A stretch of 64,000 bases of DNA from Bradyrhizobium barranii subsp. barranii (GCF_017565645.3 NZ_CP086136.1:310001-374000), one strand, 5' to 3'; positions 8,202 to 18,837 are shown, numbered from the stretch's first letter. Notes: a model not told the origin generated them from the letters alone. Numbers and translations are program-made.

Positions 8202-9959
8202 TTACAGCGGAAGTTCCGGCTCGCGCCGGGCGTTGCGGCGGGCATTGGTGACCGCCGGCGAAGCGGTCGAGCGAACGAAGCTCCAGCGGATCGACGGCGC
8301 CTGTCGCGCATCCTGCCGGATCACGATCTGCGCGGTGCGGCGCGGGCCGTCATTGCCGGCCAGGAACACGCTGTCCTCGAGATCGACCTTGTCGTCGAGC
8401 GCCTCGAAGGTCCAGACGTCGCGGTTCGGCAGCACCAGCATGACGCCACGGGCATCCGACAACCGGCTCGCCTTCACCGCCGGATGCAGATGGAAGCGCA
8501 GCGCGAAGTCGGCGTCGGCGCCCTTGAAGCGTCCGCCCTGCGGCGGCGACAGCGTGTCCTCGCCATCGATGCGTGCGCCGTCATTGGCGACCATCAGCAC
8601 GCGGCGATGGATCGCGCCGAATTTCGCGAGGTAGCCGTCATGCGAGGTCGTGAGCAGCGTGCCGTTCTGAACGATCTCGCGATAGCTCTCGACCTCGACG
8701 GGGCCGCTGGTGACCGGCGAGCCGTGCAGGAGGCGCTTCATCGCCGACATCTCGACGAACTGGCATGAGGACGTCGCGTGATAGGTCAGCGTCGAATGCG
8801 CCGCGGTGCCGCGTGCGAACGGCCGCCAATTGTCGCGGCCCGTGGTCGGCATGCCGCAATTGGTGACGATGCGGCTGATGCCGGAAGACAATTCGAACGA
8901 CAGGCAGCCGGCATGGGCGTCGTGGCTGACGCCGGCCGGCGGCGGCGGGCCGGTGTCGATGATCAGCGTGGTCTGGCCGGCGTCGAGACGCTGGAAGCCG
9001 GTATGCGGCATGTTCGCCATCGGCGCGCCGTGGGTGTCGTCATAGGCGAGCAGCGTGGCGAGCAGGTCCGAGGGCGTCGCGCTCATGCCGTTGAACAGCG
9101 CGAAATTGCCGTCGCCGTGCCGGAAGAAGCGCAGCATCGGCATCATGCGGTCGATCGCGTTGAGCAGCGCCGGCGGCGGCGCGATGTTGCGCGCGGCAAA
9201 GGTCTGCCGCAGCGGCAACAGGTCGATCAGGAGCTCGATCAGCGCGCCCGGATTGCGGGAGATGTGGCCGCCGTCGGGCAGGATCTGCCGCTGCAACTCG
9301 TCCGAGAGCTTTTTCGAGGCACTGCGGATCTGTCCCGCCTGGTTGGCAAGGCACAGCGCCGCGTAGCACAGCGCGATCAGCACCTGGAGCTTCGGCACCC
9401 CGTCGGGCATGTTGACCATGGTGTAGCGCAGGAGGCGGATCTCCCGCGCCAGCGCCCGCAGATAGCGGCGGTAGAATTTGTTGTCGGTGTCGTTGAGCAC
9501 CAGCGGCGCCTGCGACAGCAGCGAGATCACACGCCGCGCCAGCACGTCGGCACGCCGCGCGACGGCGCGGCGCTTGTTGGCGGGGTTGGCGATCCAGTCC
9601 TCGACCAGCGCGCGCGCATTGGCCCGCGTCAGTGCAGTGTCGGCGGCGCGCAGATGGCGCAGCCAGCCGAAGCCGAGCAGCGCGACCTCCCAGTCTTCCG
9701 ACGGCGGTTCGAGATCGAAGATCGAGCGGCCGTGGCAATTGACGATCTTGCCGGCGAAGACGAAGCGGCCGGCATAGATCTCTGCCGCGCGGGTCGCATC
9801 CGCGGTGCGCAGGTCATGCGGCGCAATGATCAGCCGGTCGGTACGGCCGGGCCAGACCCGCGACAGCGCAACGGAACCGCCGCTCGCGCGCGCGAGCATG
9901 TTCCGCGCGAAGCGGTTCATCACCAGCGTCGAGATACGTCTGCGTTGAGCGACCGACAC
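8202..9959 (-). CDS. Heparinase II/III family protein
   Basis: This protein of about 585 residues has an N-terminal (alpha/alpha) toroid region, followed from about residue 320 by the beta-sandwich heparinase II/III-like domain (HDAHAGCLSFELSSG, GRDNWRPFARGTAAHSTL). Family members are polysaccharide lyases acting on uronic-acid glycans. In Rhizobiales this gene is commonly found beside rsmB and purH, as here, and its substrate is unknown. I see no signal peptide. The GTG at 9959 (VSVAQRRRISTL) is chosen because an AAGGCAAGG Shine-Dalgarno-like stretch sits just before it; an ATG 17 codons upstream is the alternative. The purH start is 166 bases downstream. Confidence 0.85.
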   Translation of the reverse strand: MSVAQRRRISTLVMNRFARNMLARASGGSVALSRVWPGRTDRLIIAPHDLRTADATRAAEIYAGRFVFAGKIVNCHGRSIFDLEPPSEDWEVALLGFGWLRHLRAADTALTRANARALVEDWIANPANKRRAVARRADVLARRVISLLSQAPLVLNDTDNKFYRRYLRALAREIRLLRYTMVNMPDGVPKLQVLIALCYAALCLANQAGQIRSASKKLSDELQRQILPDGGHISRNPGALIELLIDLLPLRQTFAARNIAPPPALLNAIDRMMPMLRFFRHGDGNFALFNGMSATPSDLLATLLAYDDTHGAPMANMPHTGFQRLDAGQTTLIIDTGPPPPAGVSHDAHAGCLSFELSSGISRIVTNCGMPTTGRDNWRPFARGTAAHSTLTYHATSSCQFVEMSAMKRLLHGSPVTSGPVEVESYREIVQNGTLLTTSHDGYLAKFGAIHRRVLMVANDGARIDGEDTLSPPQGGRFKGADADFALRFHLHPAVKASRLSDARGVMLVLPNRDVWTFEALDDKVDLEDSVFLAGNDGPRRTAQIVIRQDARQAPSIRWSFVRSTASPAVTNARRNARREPELPL

Positions 9960-10075
9960 GCCTTGCCTTGAAGGGGGAGAGGATGAACGACGAATCCTTC
10001 TTAATCCCAAAATCGGACGTCTGACACCATCTTGAAGCGTCGCGAATCAGCGCTGGCGCAAAAACCGGTGCAAAA

Positions 10076-11422
10076 TCAGGATTTAACGAGCCGGGCTGCG
10101 TAGAAACCGTCGAGCCCGCCGAGCTTGGGATCGGCGTTCGGCAGGTGGCTGGGCAGAGTGCGCAGGTCGCCTTCCGTGGTGATGATCTCGCTGAGCCCCG
10201 AGACCTCGGAAGCTTCGATCGGCACGCGGCGCAGGCCGCCCTCCGTGGCAAGTAGCGCCGCGATCGCCTGCTCGCCCTCTTCGGGTTCCAGCGAACAGGT
10301 GCAGTAGACCAGCGTCCCGCCCGGCTTGAGCAGCGAGACGGATTTCTTCAGCAGCCGCTGCTGGAGCGCGGTCAGGGCGGCGACGTCGGATTCCTGCCGG
10401 AGCCAGGCAACGTCGGGATGGCGCCGGATCGTTCCGGTCGATGTGCAGGGCGCATCGATCAGGATGCCGTCAAAACCTTCGGCAGGGCCGGCCCATTCCA
10501 CGGCATCGGCGACGCCGGTTTCGGCCTGGAGCGACAGCCGCGTCAGATTCTCGCGCAGGCGCGCCACCCGGGCGGGTGAGCGGTCGATCGCCGTGACATG
10601 CGCGCCGGCCTGGGCCAGTTGCGCGGTCTTGCCGCCCGGGGCGGCGCAGAGATCGGCAATGGACTTGCCTTTGATGTCGCCAAATAGCCGAGCCGGCAAC
10701 GCAGCGGCGGCATCCTGCACCCACCATTGCCCCTCGGTGAAGCCGGGCAGCATGGTCACGGCGCCGTGCAGCACCGTGCGCACCGATCCGGTCGGCAGCA
10801 CTTCACCGTGCAGCCGGCTCGCCCATTGCGCGGCGTCCGATTTCACGGTGAGGTCGAGCGAGGGCTCGTGGCCGAGCGCCAGCGCCATGTCTCTTGCGGT
10901 CGCCTCGCCGTAATGCGCGCTCCAGCGCGCGAGCAGCCAGGGCGGCAAGTCCAGCGATTGGGTGGCAACTTCATCCACCAGCGCCTTGCCCTCGCGCGCG
11001 CAGCGGCGCAGCACGGCATTGACGAGGCCGGCATAACGCGCGGCACGCCGGTCGGATTGAACGAGGCGGACGGAGAGATCGACCGCGGCGTGATCGGGCA
11101 CGTCCATCCAGAGGATCTGGGCGGCGCCGATCAGGAGTGCGCTCTGCGCGCGCGGCGCTTCGGAGGGAATGCCCTTGTCGAGCAAGCGGGACAGCACGTG
11201 GCCGAGCGTGCCGAGCCGACGCAGTACGGTCGCGACCAGGCGGCGCATCAGCGCGCGGTCGCGGTCGGCGAGCGTCTTCAATCCGGGATGGGCACCGCTG
11301 CCGTCGAGCTGATCGTCAAGCGTGCGGTGCTTGTGCAGCACGCCGTCGACGATGTCAGCGGCGATCCGCCGCGCCGCGAGACCAGGCACTTCGGACGGAG
11401 GAGCGAAACGTTGAGATGGCAT
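10076..11422 (-). CDS. rsmB: 16S rRNA m5C967 methyltransferase RsmB (Fmu)
   Basis: A 448-residue cytosolic RNA methyltransferase. The N-terminal NusB-like RNA-binding domain (about 10-150, ARRIAADIVDGVL...) precedes the Rossmann SAM domain, with ADLCAAPGGKTAQLA as motif I. The two cysteines of the RsmB/NSUN mechanism are in DAPCTSTGTIRRHPD and VYCTCSLEPEEG. The C-terminus GLDGFYAARLVK is typical. The frame stays open 16 codons upstream; the ATG at 11422 (MPSQRFAPP) gives the usual length. It probably heads the transcript leading into the heparinase and purH genes. A strong hairpin lies about 45 bases upstream of its start. Confidence 0.94.
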   Translation of the reverse strand: MPSQRFAPPSEVPGLAARRIAADIVDGVLHKHRTLDDQLDGSGAHPGLKTLADRDRALMRRLVATVLRRLGTLGHVLSRLLDKGIPSEAPRAQSALLIGAAQILWMDVPDHAAVDLSVRLVQSDRRAARYAGLVNAVLRRCAREGKALVDEVATQSLDLPPWLLARWSAHYGEATARDMALALGHEPSLDLTVKSDAAQWASRLHGEVLPTGSVRTVLHGAVTMLPGFTEGQWWVQDAAAALPARLFGDIKGKSIADLCAAPGGKTAQLAQAGAHVTAIDRSPARVARLRENLTRLSLQAETGVADAVEWAGPAEGFDGILIDAPCTSTGTIRRHPDVAWLRQESDVAALTALQQRLLKKSVSLLKPGGTLVYCTCSLEPEEGEQAIAALLATEGGLRRVPIEASEVSGLSEIITTEGDLRTLPSHLPNADPKLGGLDGFYAARLVKS

Positions 11423-11465
11423 GCGGCTTAAGGTTCTTGGCGAGCGGCAGTTCCGCCGCAATGGG

Positions 11466-11498
11466 CGCATGCCTCGAGAGACGTATCTCTGGCATGCG
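11466..11498. promoter_or_regulatory. Long hairpin between rsmB and the divergent SdhAF4-like gene
   Basis: The sequence folds as CGCATGCC (11466-11473), a TCG bulge, AGAGA (11477-11481), loop CGTA, TCTCT (11486-11490), and GGCATGCG (11491-11498), giving 13 paired bases on a four-base loop. It lies in the divergent promoter region, about 45 bases before the rsmB start. It could be an operator or a leader hairpin; no matching regulator is recognised. Confidence 0.5.
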
Positions 11499-11609
11499 AA
11501 TATGCCAAATGTAAGAATGGCCTCTCGCGTTTACAGCCCGCCATGACCATCTCAGCAATGCGTTATTGGACGTCGCACACCCCGTGATCCTGCGCTAGGA
11601 ACCGCCGAG

Positions 11610-11807
11610 ATGAGTGACCAGCCCCCCGTTCCCGATCGCAAGCTGCTCCCGCCGGCCGCCCAGCGCGCGCTGGCCGAGGCCGAAGCGCGCCGGCAGGCTG
11701 CTGCTGCCCACGCCGCGGCGGCGCCGAAGGAATTGCAGGGACCGAAGGGACCTGAGCCCACCCGCTACGGCGATTGGGAGCGCAAAGGTATCGCCTCGGA
11801 CTTTTGA
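11610..11807 (+). CDS. DUF1674 / succinate dehydrogenase assembly factor 4-like protein
   Basis: A 65-residue protein whose C-terminal end, GPEPTRYGDWERKGIASDF, is the signature of the DUF1674/SDHAF4 (Sdh8) family. In mitochondria this factor binds flavinylated SdhA and promotes succinate dehydrogenase assembly; the bacterial role is inferred from that homology. The first half is Pro/Ala-rich and probably disordered. A purine-rich stretch (TAGGAACCGCCGAG) precedes the ATG. It is divergent from rsmB, and a thermonuclease gene follows 56 bases later on the same strand. No sdh genes are nearby. Confidence 0.88.
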   Translation: MSDQPPVPDRKLLPPAAQRALAEAEARRQAAAAHAAAAPKELQGPKGPEPTRYGDWERKGIASDF

Positions 11808-11863
11808 GGCTGTCGTTTGAGGCTATCTTGCCGGATCGCCCGACTCAGCCCTAGCGTGCGCGG

Positions 11864-12451
11864 ATGCCGCGCTTCGATCCTAGCCATCCATACCGGCCCT
11901 CATACAGTGGTTCGCCGTTCGGCCGTCACTTCTCGGGGCTGTTGCCGTGGATGTTCGTGGTCGCAATCGTGGTGGCCGTCGTGCTTACCTTCCGGCACGG
12001 GATGAACTGGCCCTTCCCGCATGCGATCGACGGTCAATCGCGAGATGCCCAGATCATTTTGCAGCAGGCCAATCCGGACATCCGTCAGCCGGTCGACGTC
12101 ATTCGCACGATCGACGGCGATACTTTTCTTGCTCGCGTGCGCCAGCGCGACGGACGCGTTCTCGTTGCGCGCGTTCGCCTGCGCGGTATCGATGCGCCGG
12201 AGATGAAAGCATCCTGCCAGGATGAATTGGACAAGGCTCAAGCGGCGACCGGCGCGCTGCGCGATCTGCTCGGCCAGGGCGGCGTGACGATCACCAATCT
12301 CGGCCCCGACCAATACGGCCGTGTTCTCGCCAATGTCGCGACAAGGCGAACTGCGGACGTATCTGCCGCGTTGCTCGCGGGCGGTTACGCGCGGAGCTAC
12401 AACGGTGGCCATCGCGACGGCTGGTGCGCGCGCGGCTGGCGCTTCTGGTAA
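11864..12451 (+). CDS. Membrane-anchored thermonuclease (SNase-like) family protein
   Basis: A 195-residue protein with one N-terminal membrane segment (about residues 28-44, LPWMFVVAIVVAVVLTF), followed by a staphylococcal-nuclease-like OB-fold domain. Core motifs are VIRTIDGDTF (metal-binding Asp and the following strand), VRLRGIDAPEM (Arg and Asp of the active site), and GPDQYGRVLANV. It probably faces the periplasm and would cleave nucleic acids. The C-terminal third, with GYARSYNGGHRDGWC, is common in rhizobial homologues. It ends at the base of a strong terminator hairpin shared with the convergent L,D-transpeptidase gene. Confidence 0.87.
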   Translation: MPRFDPSHPYRPSYSGSPFGRHFSGLLPWMFVVAIVVAVVLTFRHGMNWPFPHAIDGQSRDAQIILQQANPDIRQPVDVIRTIDGDTFLARVRQRDGRVLVARVRLRGIDAPEMKASCQDELDKAQAATGALRDLLGQGGVTITNLGPDQYGRVLANVATRRTADVSAALLAGGYARSYNGGHRDGWCARGWRFW

Positions 12452-12456
12452 CAAAA

Positions 12457-12484
12457 AGCCGCGTCGATGGACGCGGCTCTTTCA
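12457..12484. terminator. Bidirectional rho-independent terminator
   Basis: A perfect 9-base-pair stem, AGCCGCGTC (12457-12465) and GACGCGGCT (12470-12478), has a GATG loop. An A-run lies on its left side (12453-12457) and CTCTTTC on its right. It lies between the convergent thermonuclease and L,D-transpeptidase genes, so it can serve both. Confidence 0.85.
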
Positions 12485-12505
12485 ATTCTGTTACGAGTTT
12501 AGAGA

Positions 12506-13021
12506 TCAGCGCGTCACGACCACCGTCGTGCCGACCGAGACGCGGCCGTAGAGATCGGTGATGTCGTCGTTGAGCATGCGGATGCAGCCATAGGAGACGA
12601 AGCCGCCGACCGAGCCCGGCACGTTGGTGCCGTGGATGGCGTATTCGCCGCCGGCCAGCGTCATCGCCGCAACGCCCATCGGGTTGCGCGGCGAGCCGCC
12701 CGGAATGACGTCCGGGATGCTGGGCTTGTCGCGCTTCACTTCCGCAGGCGGCGACCAAGCCGGGTTGATATATTTGCCGTCGATGCGGGTGGTGCCGGCC
12801 CATTGCTTGCCGGACTTGCCGACGCCGACCGGATAGCGCACGGCGTGGCCGTTATCGAGGATGAGATAGAGCCGCCGCTCGTTGGTTTTGACCACGATGG
12901 TGCCCGGCGAATAGTCGGCCAGGTGCGTCCCCACCATTTCCGGCCGCGCCTCTGCGGCCGTCGACGTCAAGACCCCTGCCCCGATGGTGGCGGCGAGCGC
13001 CACAGCAATCCTTACCGACAT
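12506..13021 (-). CDS. L,D-transpeptidase (YkuD domain)
   Basis: A 171-residue exported enzyme. A signal peptide of about 25 residues (ending AAEARP) precedes a YkuD catalytic domain that begins around GTIVVKTNERRLYLIL. The active-site His is in AIHGTNVPG and the nucleophilic Cys in SYGCIRM, the canonical HxGT...SxGC arrangement. Such enzymes form 3-3 peptidoglycan cross-links or attach proteins to peptidoglycan in the periplasm. The ATG at 13021 has a clear GAGGAAA Shine-Dalgarno sequence; an upstream in-frame ATG (11 codons) lacks one. The gene stands alone, convergent with the thermonuclease gene. Confidence 0.93.
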   Translation of the reverse strand: MSVRIAVALAATIGAGVLTSTAAEARPEMVGTHLADYSPGTIVVKTNERRLYLILDNGHAVRYPVGVGKSGKQWAGTTRIDGKYINPAWSPPAEVKRDKPSIPDVIPGGSPRNPMGVAAMTLAGGEYAIHGTNVPGSVGGFVSYGCIRMLNDDITDLYGRVSVGTTVVVTR

Positions 13022-13433
13022 CAATTTTTCCTCTGCCCCGAACGGATCGTCCAAAACTACGCAGCACCGGCAATTGCCCGCTTGCCCGGATATTCTTAAC
13101 CGCGCCTGTTAACCGGATGGTTTCCACGCGCGGCCGCCAAGGGCCCGCCAGCACGCGGAACAAAGAAAATGTTCGAAATAAAGTAAATGACAAGAAAACA
13201 ACACTTGGCTGGAAAGACGCGGGCGCGGCGCCGCGCGCCCTGACAAGTGCGTGAGGGTGTGAATGGCTGTTGTTTCGGGGGGCGCTCTGTGTCCCGGACG
13301 CGCTGCAGCGCCTTGGCGCTGCTGCGCAGAGCCGGGACCCGGGAGGCCACACGCTCTGCCATTGGATCGGCCCCGGCTCTGCAGCGCACCGCTGAAGAAG
13401 CGCTGCGCCGCGTCCGGGGCACGAGAGCGTGCC
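13022..13433. other. Intergenic region upstream of the L,D-transpeptidase, mostly repeat
   Basis: Four hundred and twelve bases hold no convincing gene. Bases 13022-13290 include an A/T-richer stretch near 13160-13205 that may contain promoter elements; the rest is the palindromic repeat at 13291-13422. Confidence 0.6.
13291..13422. repeat. Palindromic repeat, 'gtcccggacgcg' type, downstream of acs
   Basis: The left arm GTCCCGGACGCGCTGCAGCG (from 13291) is mirrored by CGCTGCGCCGCGTCCGGGGC (13401-13420), with internal smaller hairpins such as the cagagccgggac segment. It lies just downstream of the acs stop codon. A shorter relative lies at 41655-41702. Confidence 0.75.
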
Positions 13434-15380
<1,947 letters not shown>

Positions 15381-15790
15381 GCTTCCCTCCAGATACGGCA
15401 AGCCGAGCCCAGGCGACTGGCGAGCCGACGTCATCGTTGAACCGATTATGCGTCCGCCTAACCGGACCCGACAAGGAGCACAAGCTGGACCTTCGGCGAG
15501 CGGCCAGCCATGTGGAAGATCAACGCCGCCTGGCGCGACTGTCGCAGATCTGAAACAGGCCGGCGCGGCTTTCCAGGTCTTTACCAAAGCGCCGGAATAG
15601 CTCCATGCAGGGCGCCCATGCGCCGCAGGAGGTATTTAGAAACCGTCTGTCACTGATTCGGGACTCGCAATGCGGTTCGGAACACCCTAAATGGCCAACC
15701 CGGGTCCAACGAGACCGTCCAAGAGACCCTTGGAACAAAAATCAGAACAGCGGCATTGACCGATAACAGACAGGGCTAAGGCTTAAGACT
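15381..15790. other. Intergenic region between divergent acs and topoisomerase IB
   Basis: Four hundred and ten bases with no credible coding frame of normal codon use. The part from 15640 to 15780 has lower GC than its surroundings and probably holds promoters for one or both divergent genes. I recognise no riboswitch, RNA gene or repeat. Confidence 0.5.
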
Positions 15791-16960
15791 ATGATGGATC
15801 AGCAGAATCTCGGGACGATGCGGCTCGCTTCGGCCGATCCTGCTGCTGTCGCGCTGGCCAAAGCCCTCGGACAATGGCCGAAACCGGCCGGTTCCGCCCG
15901 TCTCAGCCCGAAAAAGGTCTTCGACACCGCGCCTGCGACCTCGGTTGAGGCGATCGCGAAGGAGCTGGGCCTGCGGCTCGGCGACCAGAACGAGCTGACC
16001 ATCCGGCGCATCAAGCGCGGCAAGGGCTATTCCTTCGTCCGTCCCAACGGCGCGCATATCCGCGACGCCCGCACCATCCGCCGGCTGCACGCCATGGCGG
16101 TGCCGCCGGCCTATCGCCAGGTGCGCTACTCGGCCGATCCGAGCTCGCATCTCCAGGCGGTGGGACGCGATGCCGCGGGCCGGCTGCAATACCGCTACCA
16201 CGCCGATTGGGAAAAGGTCCGCGAGCACCGCAAGGCGCATCGGCTGGAAAAGCTCGTCGGCGCGCTGCCAAAGATCCGGCGCAAGGTCTCCGCGTTCCTG
16301 TCGGGCGACGAGCCGACGCGTGAATTCGCGCTCTCTGCGGTGATCGAGCTGATCGCGCGCACAGCGATCCGCCCCGGCAATGAATCCTATGCCCGCCTCA
16401 ACGGCACCCGCGGTGCCACCACGATGCTGAAGTCGAACGTTACGCTCGAGGACGATTCCTTCGTGCTGACCTTCAAGGCCAAGGGCGGCAAGGCGGTGCG
16501 CAAGGAGTGCGACGCTGCGAAGCTGGTGCGCGCCATCGGCATTCTGAACGGCGTTCCCGGCAAGCGCATGTTCCAGTATCGCGACGCCTACGGCATCGTG
16601 CGCGCGGTCAGCACCACGCAGGTGAACGCGTTTCTGCGCGAGATCGCCGGCATCAAGATTTCGCTGAAGGATTTTCGCACGCTGATGGCGTCCGCGGTCG
16701 TGGTGGAATCGCTGTCGCGGATCACGCCGGCGACCAGCCAGCGCGGCCGCAAGAAGCAGGTGTTGGACGCCATCCGCGCCGCAGCCGACAAGCTCTCCAA
16801 CACGCCGGCGATCTGCCGCAAGAGCTACGTCCACGACACCATCGTCACCGCCTTCGAGGACGGTATCCTCGAACGCTTCGCCGCGACCATGAAGGGCCAG
16901 CGTTCGCAGGCCAGGCGCGAGCAACTTTTGCAGCAGGTGGTTGCGACCGCGGCAGTTTAA
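15791..16960 (+). CDS. DNA topoisomerase IB
   Basis: A 389-residue poxvirus/eukaryote-type IB topoisomerase, a family found in a minority of bacteria. It would relax supercoils through a 3'-phosphotyrosine intermediate. Family motifs are GKGYSFVRPNG and LHAMAVPPAY in the N-terminal half; the catalytic Arg region IARTAIRPGNESY; a KAKGGK Lys loop; and the nucleophile in CRKSYVHD, about Tyr346. Two adjacent ATG codons (15791, 15794) are possible starts. It is divergent from acs and stands alone. A palindromic repeat starts 10 bases after the stop. Confidence 0.92.
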   Translation: MMDQQNLGTMRLASADPAAVALAKALGQWPKPAGSARLSPKKVFDTAPATSVEAIAKELGLRLGDQNELTIRRIKRGKGYSFVRPNGAHIRDARTIRRLHAMAVPPAYRQVRYSADPSSHLQAVGRDAAGRLQYRYHADWEKVREHRKAHRLEKLVGALPKIRRKVSAFLSGDEPTREFALSAVIELIARTAIRPGNESYARLNGTRGATTMLKSNVTLEDDSFVLTFKAKGGKAVRKECDAAKLVRAIGILNGVPGKRMFQYRDAYGIVRAVSTTQVNAFLREIAGIKISLKDFRTLMASAVVVESLSRITPATSQRGRKKQVLDAIRAAADKLSNTPAICRKSYVHDTIVTAFEDGILERFAATMKGQRSQARREQLLQQVVATAAV

Positions 16961-16970
16961 GCGGCGGTGC

Positions 16971-17065
16971 CGTAGGGTGGGCAAAGGCGCGAAGCGCCGT
17001 GCCCACCATTCTTCACGACATTGTTGATAGGCCGCGTGGGCACGCTTCGCTTTGCCCACCCTACG
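16971..17065. repeat. Palindromic repeat, 'gtagggtgggcaaag' type
   Basis: CGTAGGGTGGGCAAAG at 16971 is the inverted copy of CTTTGCCCACCCTACG ending at 17065. Between them are gcgaagcg and gtgcccacc sub-repeats. It fills the gap between the convergent topoisomerase and AHSA1-type genes. Confidence 0.85.
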
Positions 17066-17069
17066 AGAT

Positions 17070-17525
17070 CTACATCTTGTCTGAGATACCCTTATCCGGA
17101 CCGGGATCGCTGCCCCCGGCTGCGCTCGTGAGCCGGCCCAGATAATGCGCCCATCCTTTCGCGTGCGCGGCGGCCTGTTCCTCGGTCGGGAGCCCGCTAT
17201 GGGTCATGCGCAGCAGCGTGCCGCCGTCGCGCTCGATCAGGTCGATCTCGATCAGGCTCGAGCCGGGCGGCACTTCCTGACCGCCCTCCCAGCCGAACGT
17301 GTAGGCCAGACGATGCACCGGCACGACCTCGCGGAAGGTGCCGCGGCCGACGCCGCCACGCGGGCCGATGCCCTTGAGGAGATAGAGCCCGCCGGGATGC
17401 GGCTCCGTGGTCGCGTCGGAGCCCATCCAGCTCAGGATTTTCTCTGGGTCGGTCAAATAGGCGAAGACGGTGGCGCGGGGGGCGGCGATCTGGGTTTCGC
17501 GTCGCACTACGAACGGCTCGGTCAT
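17070..17525 (-). CDS. SRPBCC/AHSA1-type domain protein
   Basis: A 151-residue START-like (SRPBCC, activator of Hsp90 ATPase homology 1) protein. The N-terminal strand and helix pattern, RRETQIAAPRATVFAYLTDPEKILSWMG, and the late GTLLRMTHSGLP...GWAHYLGRL helix are family features. Members form a hydrophobic ligand cavity; the ligand here is unknown, and in rhizobia such proteins are often paired with ArsR regulators, which I do not see here. The final 15 residues (GGSDPGPDKGISDKM) look like an unstructured tail. It is divergent from the adenylate cyclase gene 75 bases away. Confidence 0.88.
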   Translation of the reverse strand: MTEPFVVRRETQIAAPRATVFAYLTDPEKILSWMGSDATTEPHPGGLYLLKGIGPRGGVGRGTFREVVPVHRLAYTFGWEGGQEVPPGSSLIEIDLIERDGGTLLRMTHSGLPTEEQAAAHAKGWAHYLGRLTSAAGGSDPGPDKGISDKM

Positions 17526-17600
17526 CGGCGATCATCCCTGGGCTGACACTGGCCACATGGCGGCGGTGGAGCGGTGCGTCAAGGATTGCCCGTGACAAAG

Positions 17601-18722
17601 ATGGCCGACCTTCGCCATCATCGGGCCATGCAACTCTCCCGGACGCTCGCCTGGCTCGTCGATGCCGCCTCGGATTGCTCCGGGGCCGACCGTCTGCTCG
17701 CGGAACTCGGCGCTCATCTGGTCGCCGACGGTGTGCCGCTTGCGGCAGGCAGCCTGACATTGGAGGTGCCGCATCCGCTGATCGCGAAGCGGACCTGGCT
17801 GTGGCGCGCGGAGAACGGCCGGGTCATCGAGGCGCTCGGCTTCGCACCAAGTGGGCTGGCGCCCGACCCGCCCAATGATGCCGGCCGCCGCTGGCTGCGC
17901 GACATCGCGGGCGGCGAGGTGCACGAAGAGGTGGTCGGACGACCAGATGGGCCGCAGCTCGGCTGGATCGGGCCGCGTCCGTTCACCGCAGACGAGATCG
18001 AGCAATTGCGCCAGGCTGCGCGTTTCGCCGCGACGCCGCTGGCCGTGCTCGCTGCGCGCGCCACGTTGCGCGCGACGCTCGATGCCTATCTCGGCAAGCG
18101 CAGCGCGGAGCGGGTGCTGGCGGCGCCGTTGCGGCGCGATCTCGGCGAGACCATTCAAGCCGCGCTGCTCTATGCGGATCTGCGCAACTTCACGACCTTG
18201 TCGGAGACCACACCGCCGGCCGACGTCATCGCAGCGCTCGACGCCTGGTTCGATCGCATTGCCGGTGCTGTTCATGCCTTCGGCGGCGAGGTGCTGAAAT
18301 TCATCGGCGACGGCGTGCTCGCGATCTTCCCGGTGGTCGAGGCCTCGCCGCGCCGCGCCTGCGACGCCGCGCTGCGTGCCGCAGGCGCAGCCGAAGCCGG
18401 CATGGCGTATCTCAACGGGGAGCGCGGCGCTCAAGGACTGCCGCCGCTTGCGTTCGGCGCGGCCCTTCATCTCGGCGAAATACTCTGGGGCAATATCGGC
18501 GCCGCCAACAGGCTCGATTTCACGGCGATCGGTCCCGCCGTGAATCTCGCCAGCCGGCTCGAGGGATTGTGCAAGCCCCTGGAACGGACCGTGCTGGTAT
18601 CGGGGGCGCTGGCCGCGGAGACGGACACGCCTCTCGTCGCGCTCGGATCGCATCCGCTGCGCGGCATCGCTTCGCCATGCGAGGTGTTTACGCTGCCGGA
18701 GACGCAAGCCCGGATATCGTAG
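17601..18722 (+). CDS. Class III adenylate cyclase, soluble, with uncharacterised N-terminal domain
   Basis: A protein of about 373 residues. The C-terminal cyclase homology domain has both metal-binding Asp motifs (LLYADLRNFTTLSE and LKFIGDGVLAIF) and the NRLDFTAIGPAVNLASRL segment. The Lys before FIGDG and the Asp in RLDFT are the adenine-specifying pair, so cAMP is the likely product. The first 170 residues contain no transmembrane segment and no domain I recognise by motif; they are probably a regulatory sensor. The start is uncertain: GTG 17574, ATG 17601 and ATG 17628 are all in frame. A repeat begins at the stop codon. Confidence 0.85.
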   Translation: MADLRHHRAMQLSRTLAWLVDAASDCSGADRLLAELGAHLVADGVPLAAGSLTLEVPHPLIAKRTWLWRAENGRVIEALGFAPSGLAPDPPNDAGRRWLRDIAGGEVHEEVVGRPDGPQLGWIGPRPFTADEIEQLRQAARFAATPLAVLAARATLRATLDAYLGKRSAERVLAAPLRRDLGETIQAALLYADLRNFTTLSETTPPADVIAALDAWFDRIAGAVHAFGGEVLKFIGDGVLAIFPVVEASPRRACDAALRAAGAAEAGMAYLNGERGAQGLPPLAFGAALHLGEILWGNIGAANRLDFTAIGPAVNLASRLEGLCKPLERTVLVSGALAAETDTPLVALGSHPLRGIASPCEVFTLPETQARIS

Positions 18723-18830
18723 CCCCGACGGAGCGAAGCGCAGTGCGCTCTTGCGCGCCGTGCCCACCCTCTAACGGCAAGCTCCGGTCTCGATTGGTGG
18801 GCACGCTACGCTTTGCCCGCCCTACCGTTG
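18720..18830. repeat. Mixed palindromic repeat between the cyclase and EVE genes
   Basis: It begins at the cyclase stop codon with a gtagccc...ggagcgaagcgcag arm and runs into gtgcccaccc / ggtgggcacgctacgctttgcccgccctacc. It appears to combine two repeat types, those seen complete at 6345 and 16971. It lies between convergent genes. Confidence 0.7.
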
Positions 18831-18837
18831 AAGTCGC

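Noticed and set aside
8778..9971. Plus-strand open frame opposite the heparinase-like gene
   Set aside because: Arg/Gln/Ala-rich shadow frame without motifs.
15776..17059. Minus-strand frame opposite topoisomerase IB
   Set aside because: Codon use and composition typical of antisense; the topoisomerase catalytic motifs are on the plus strand.
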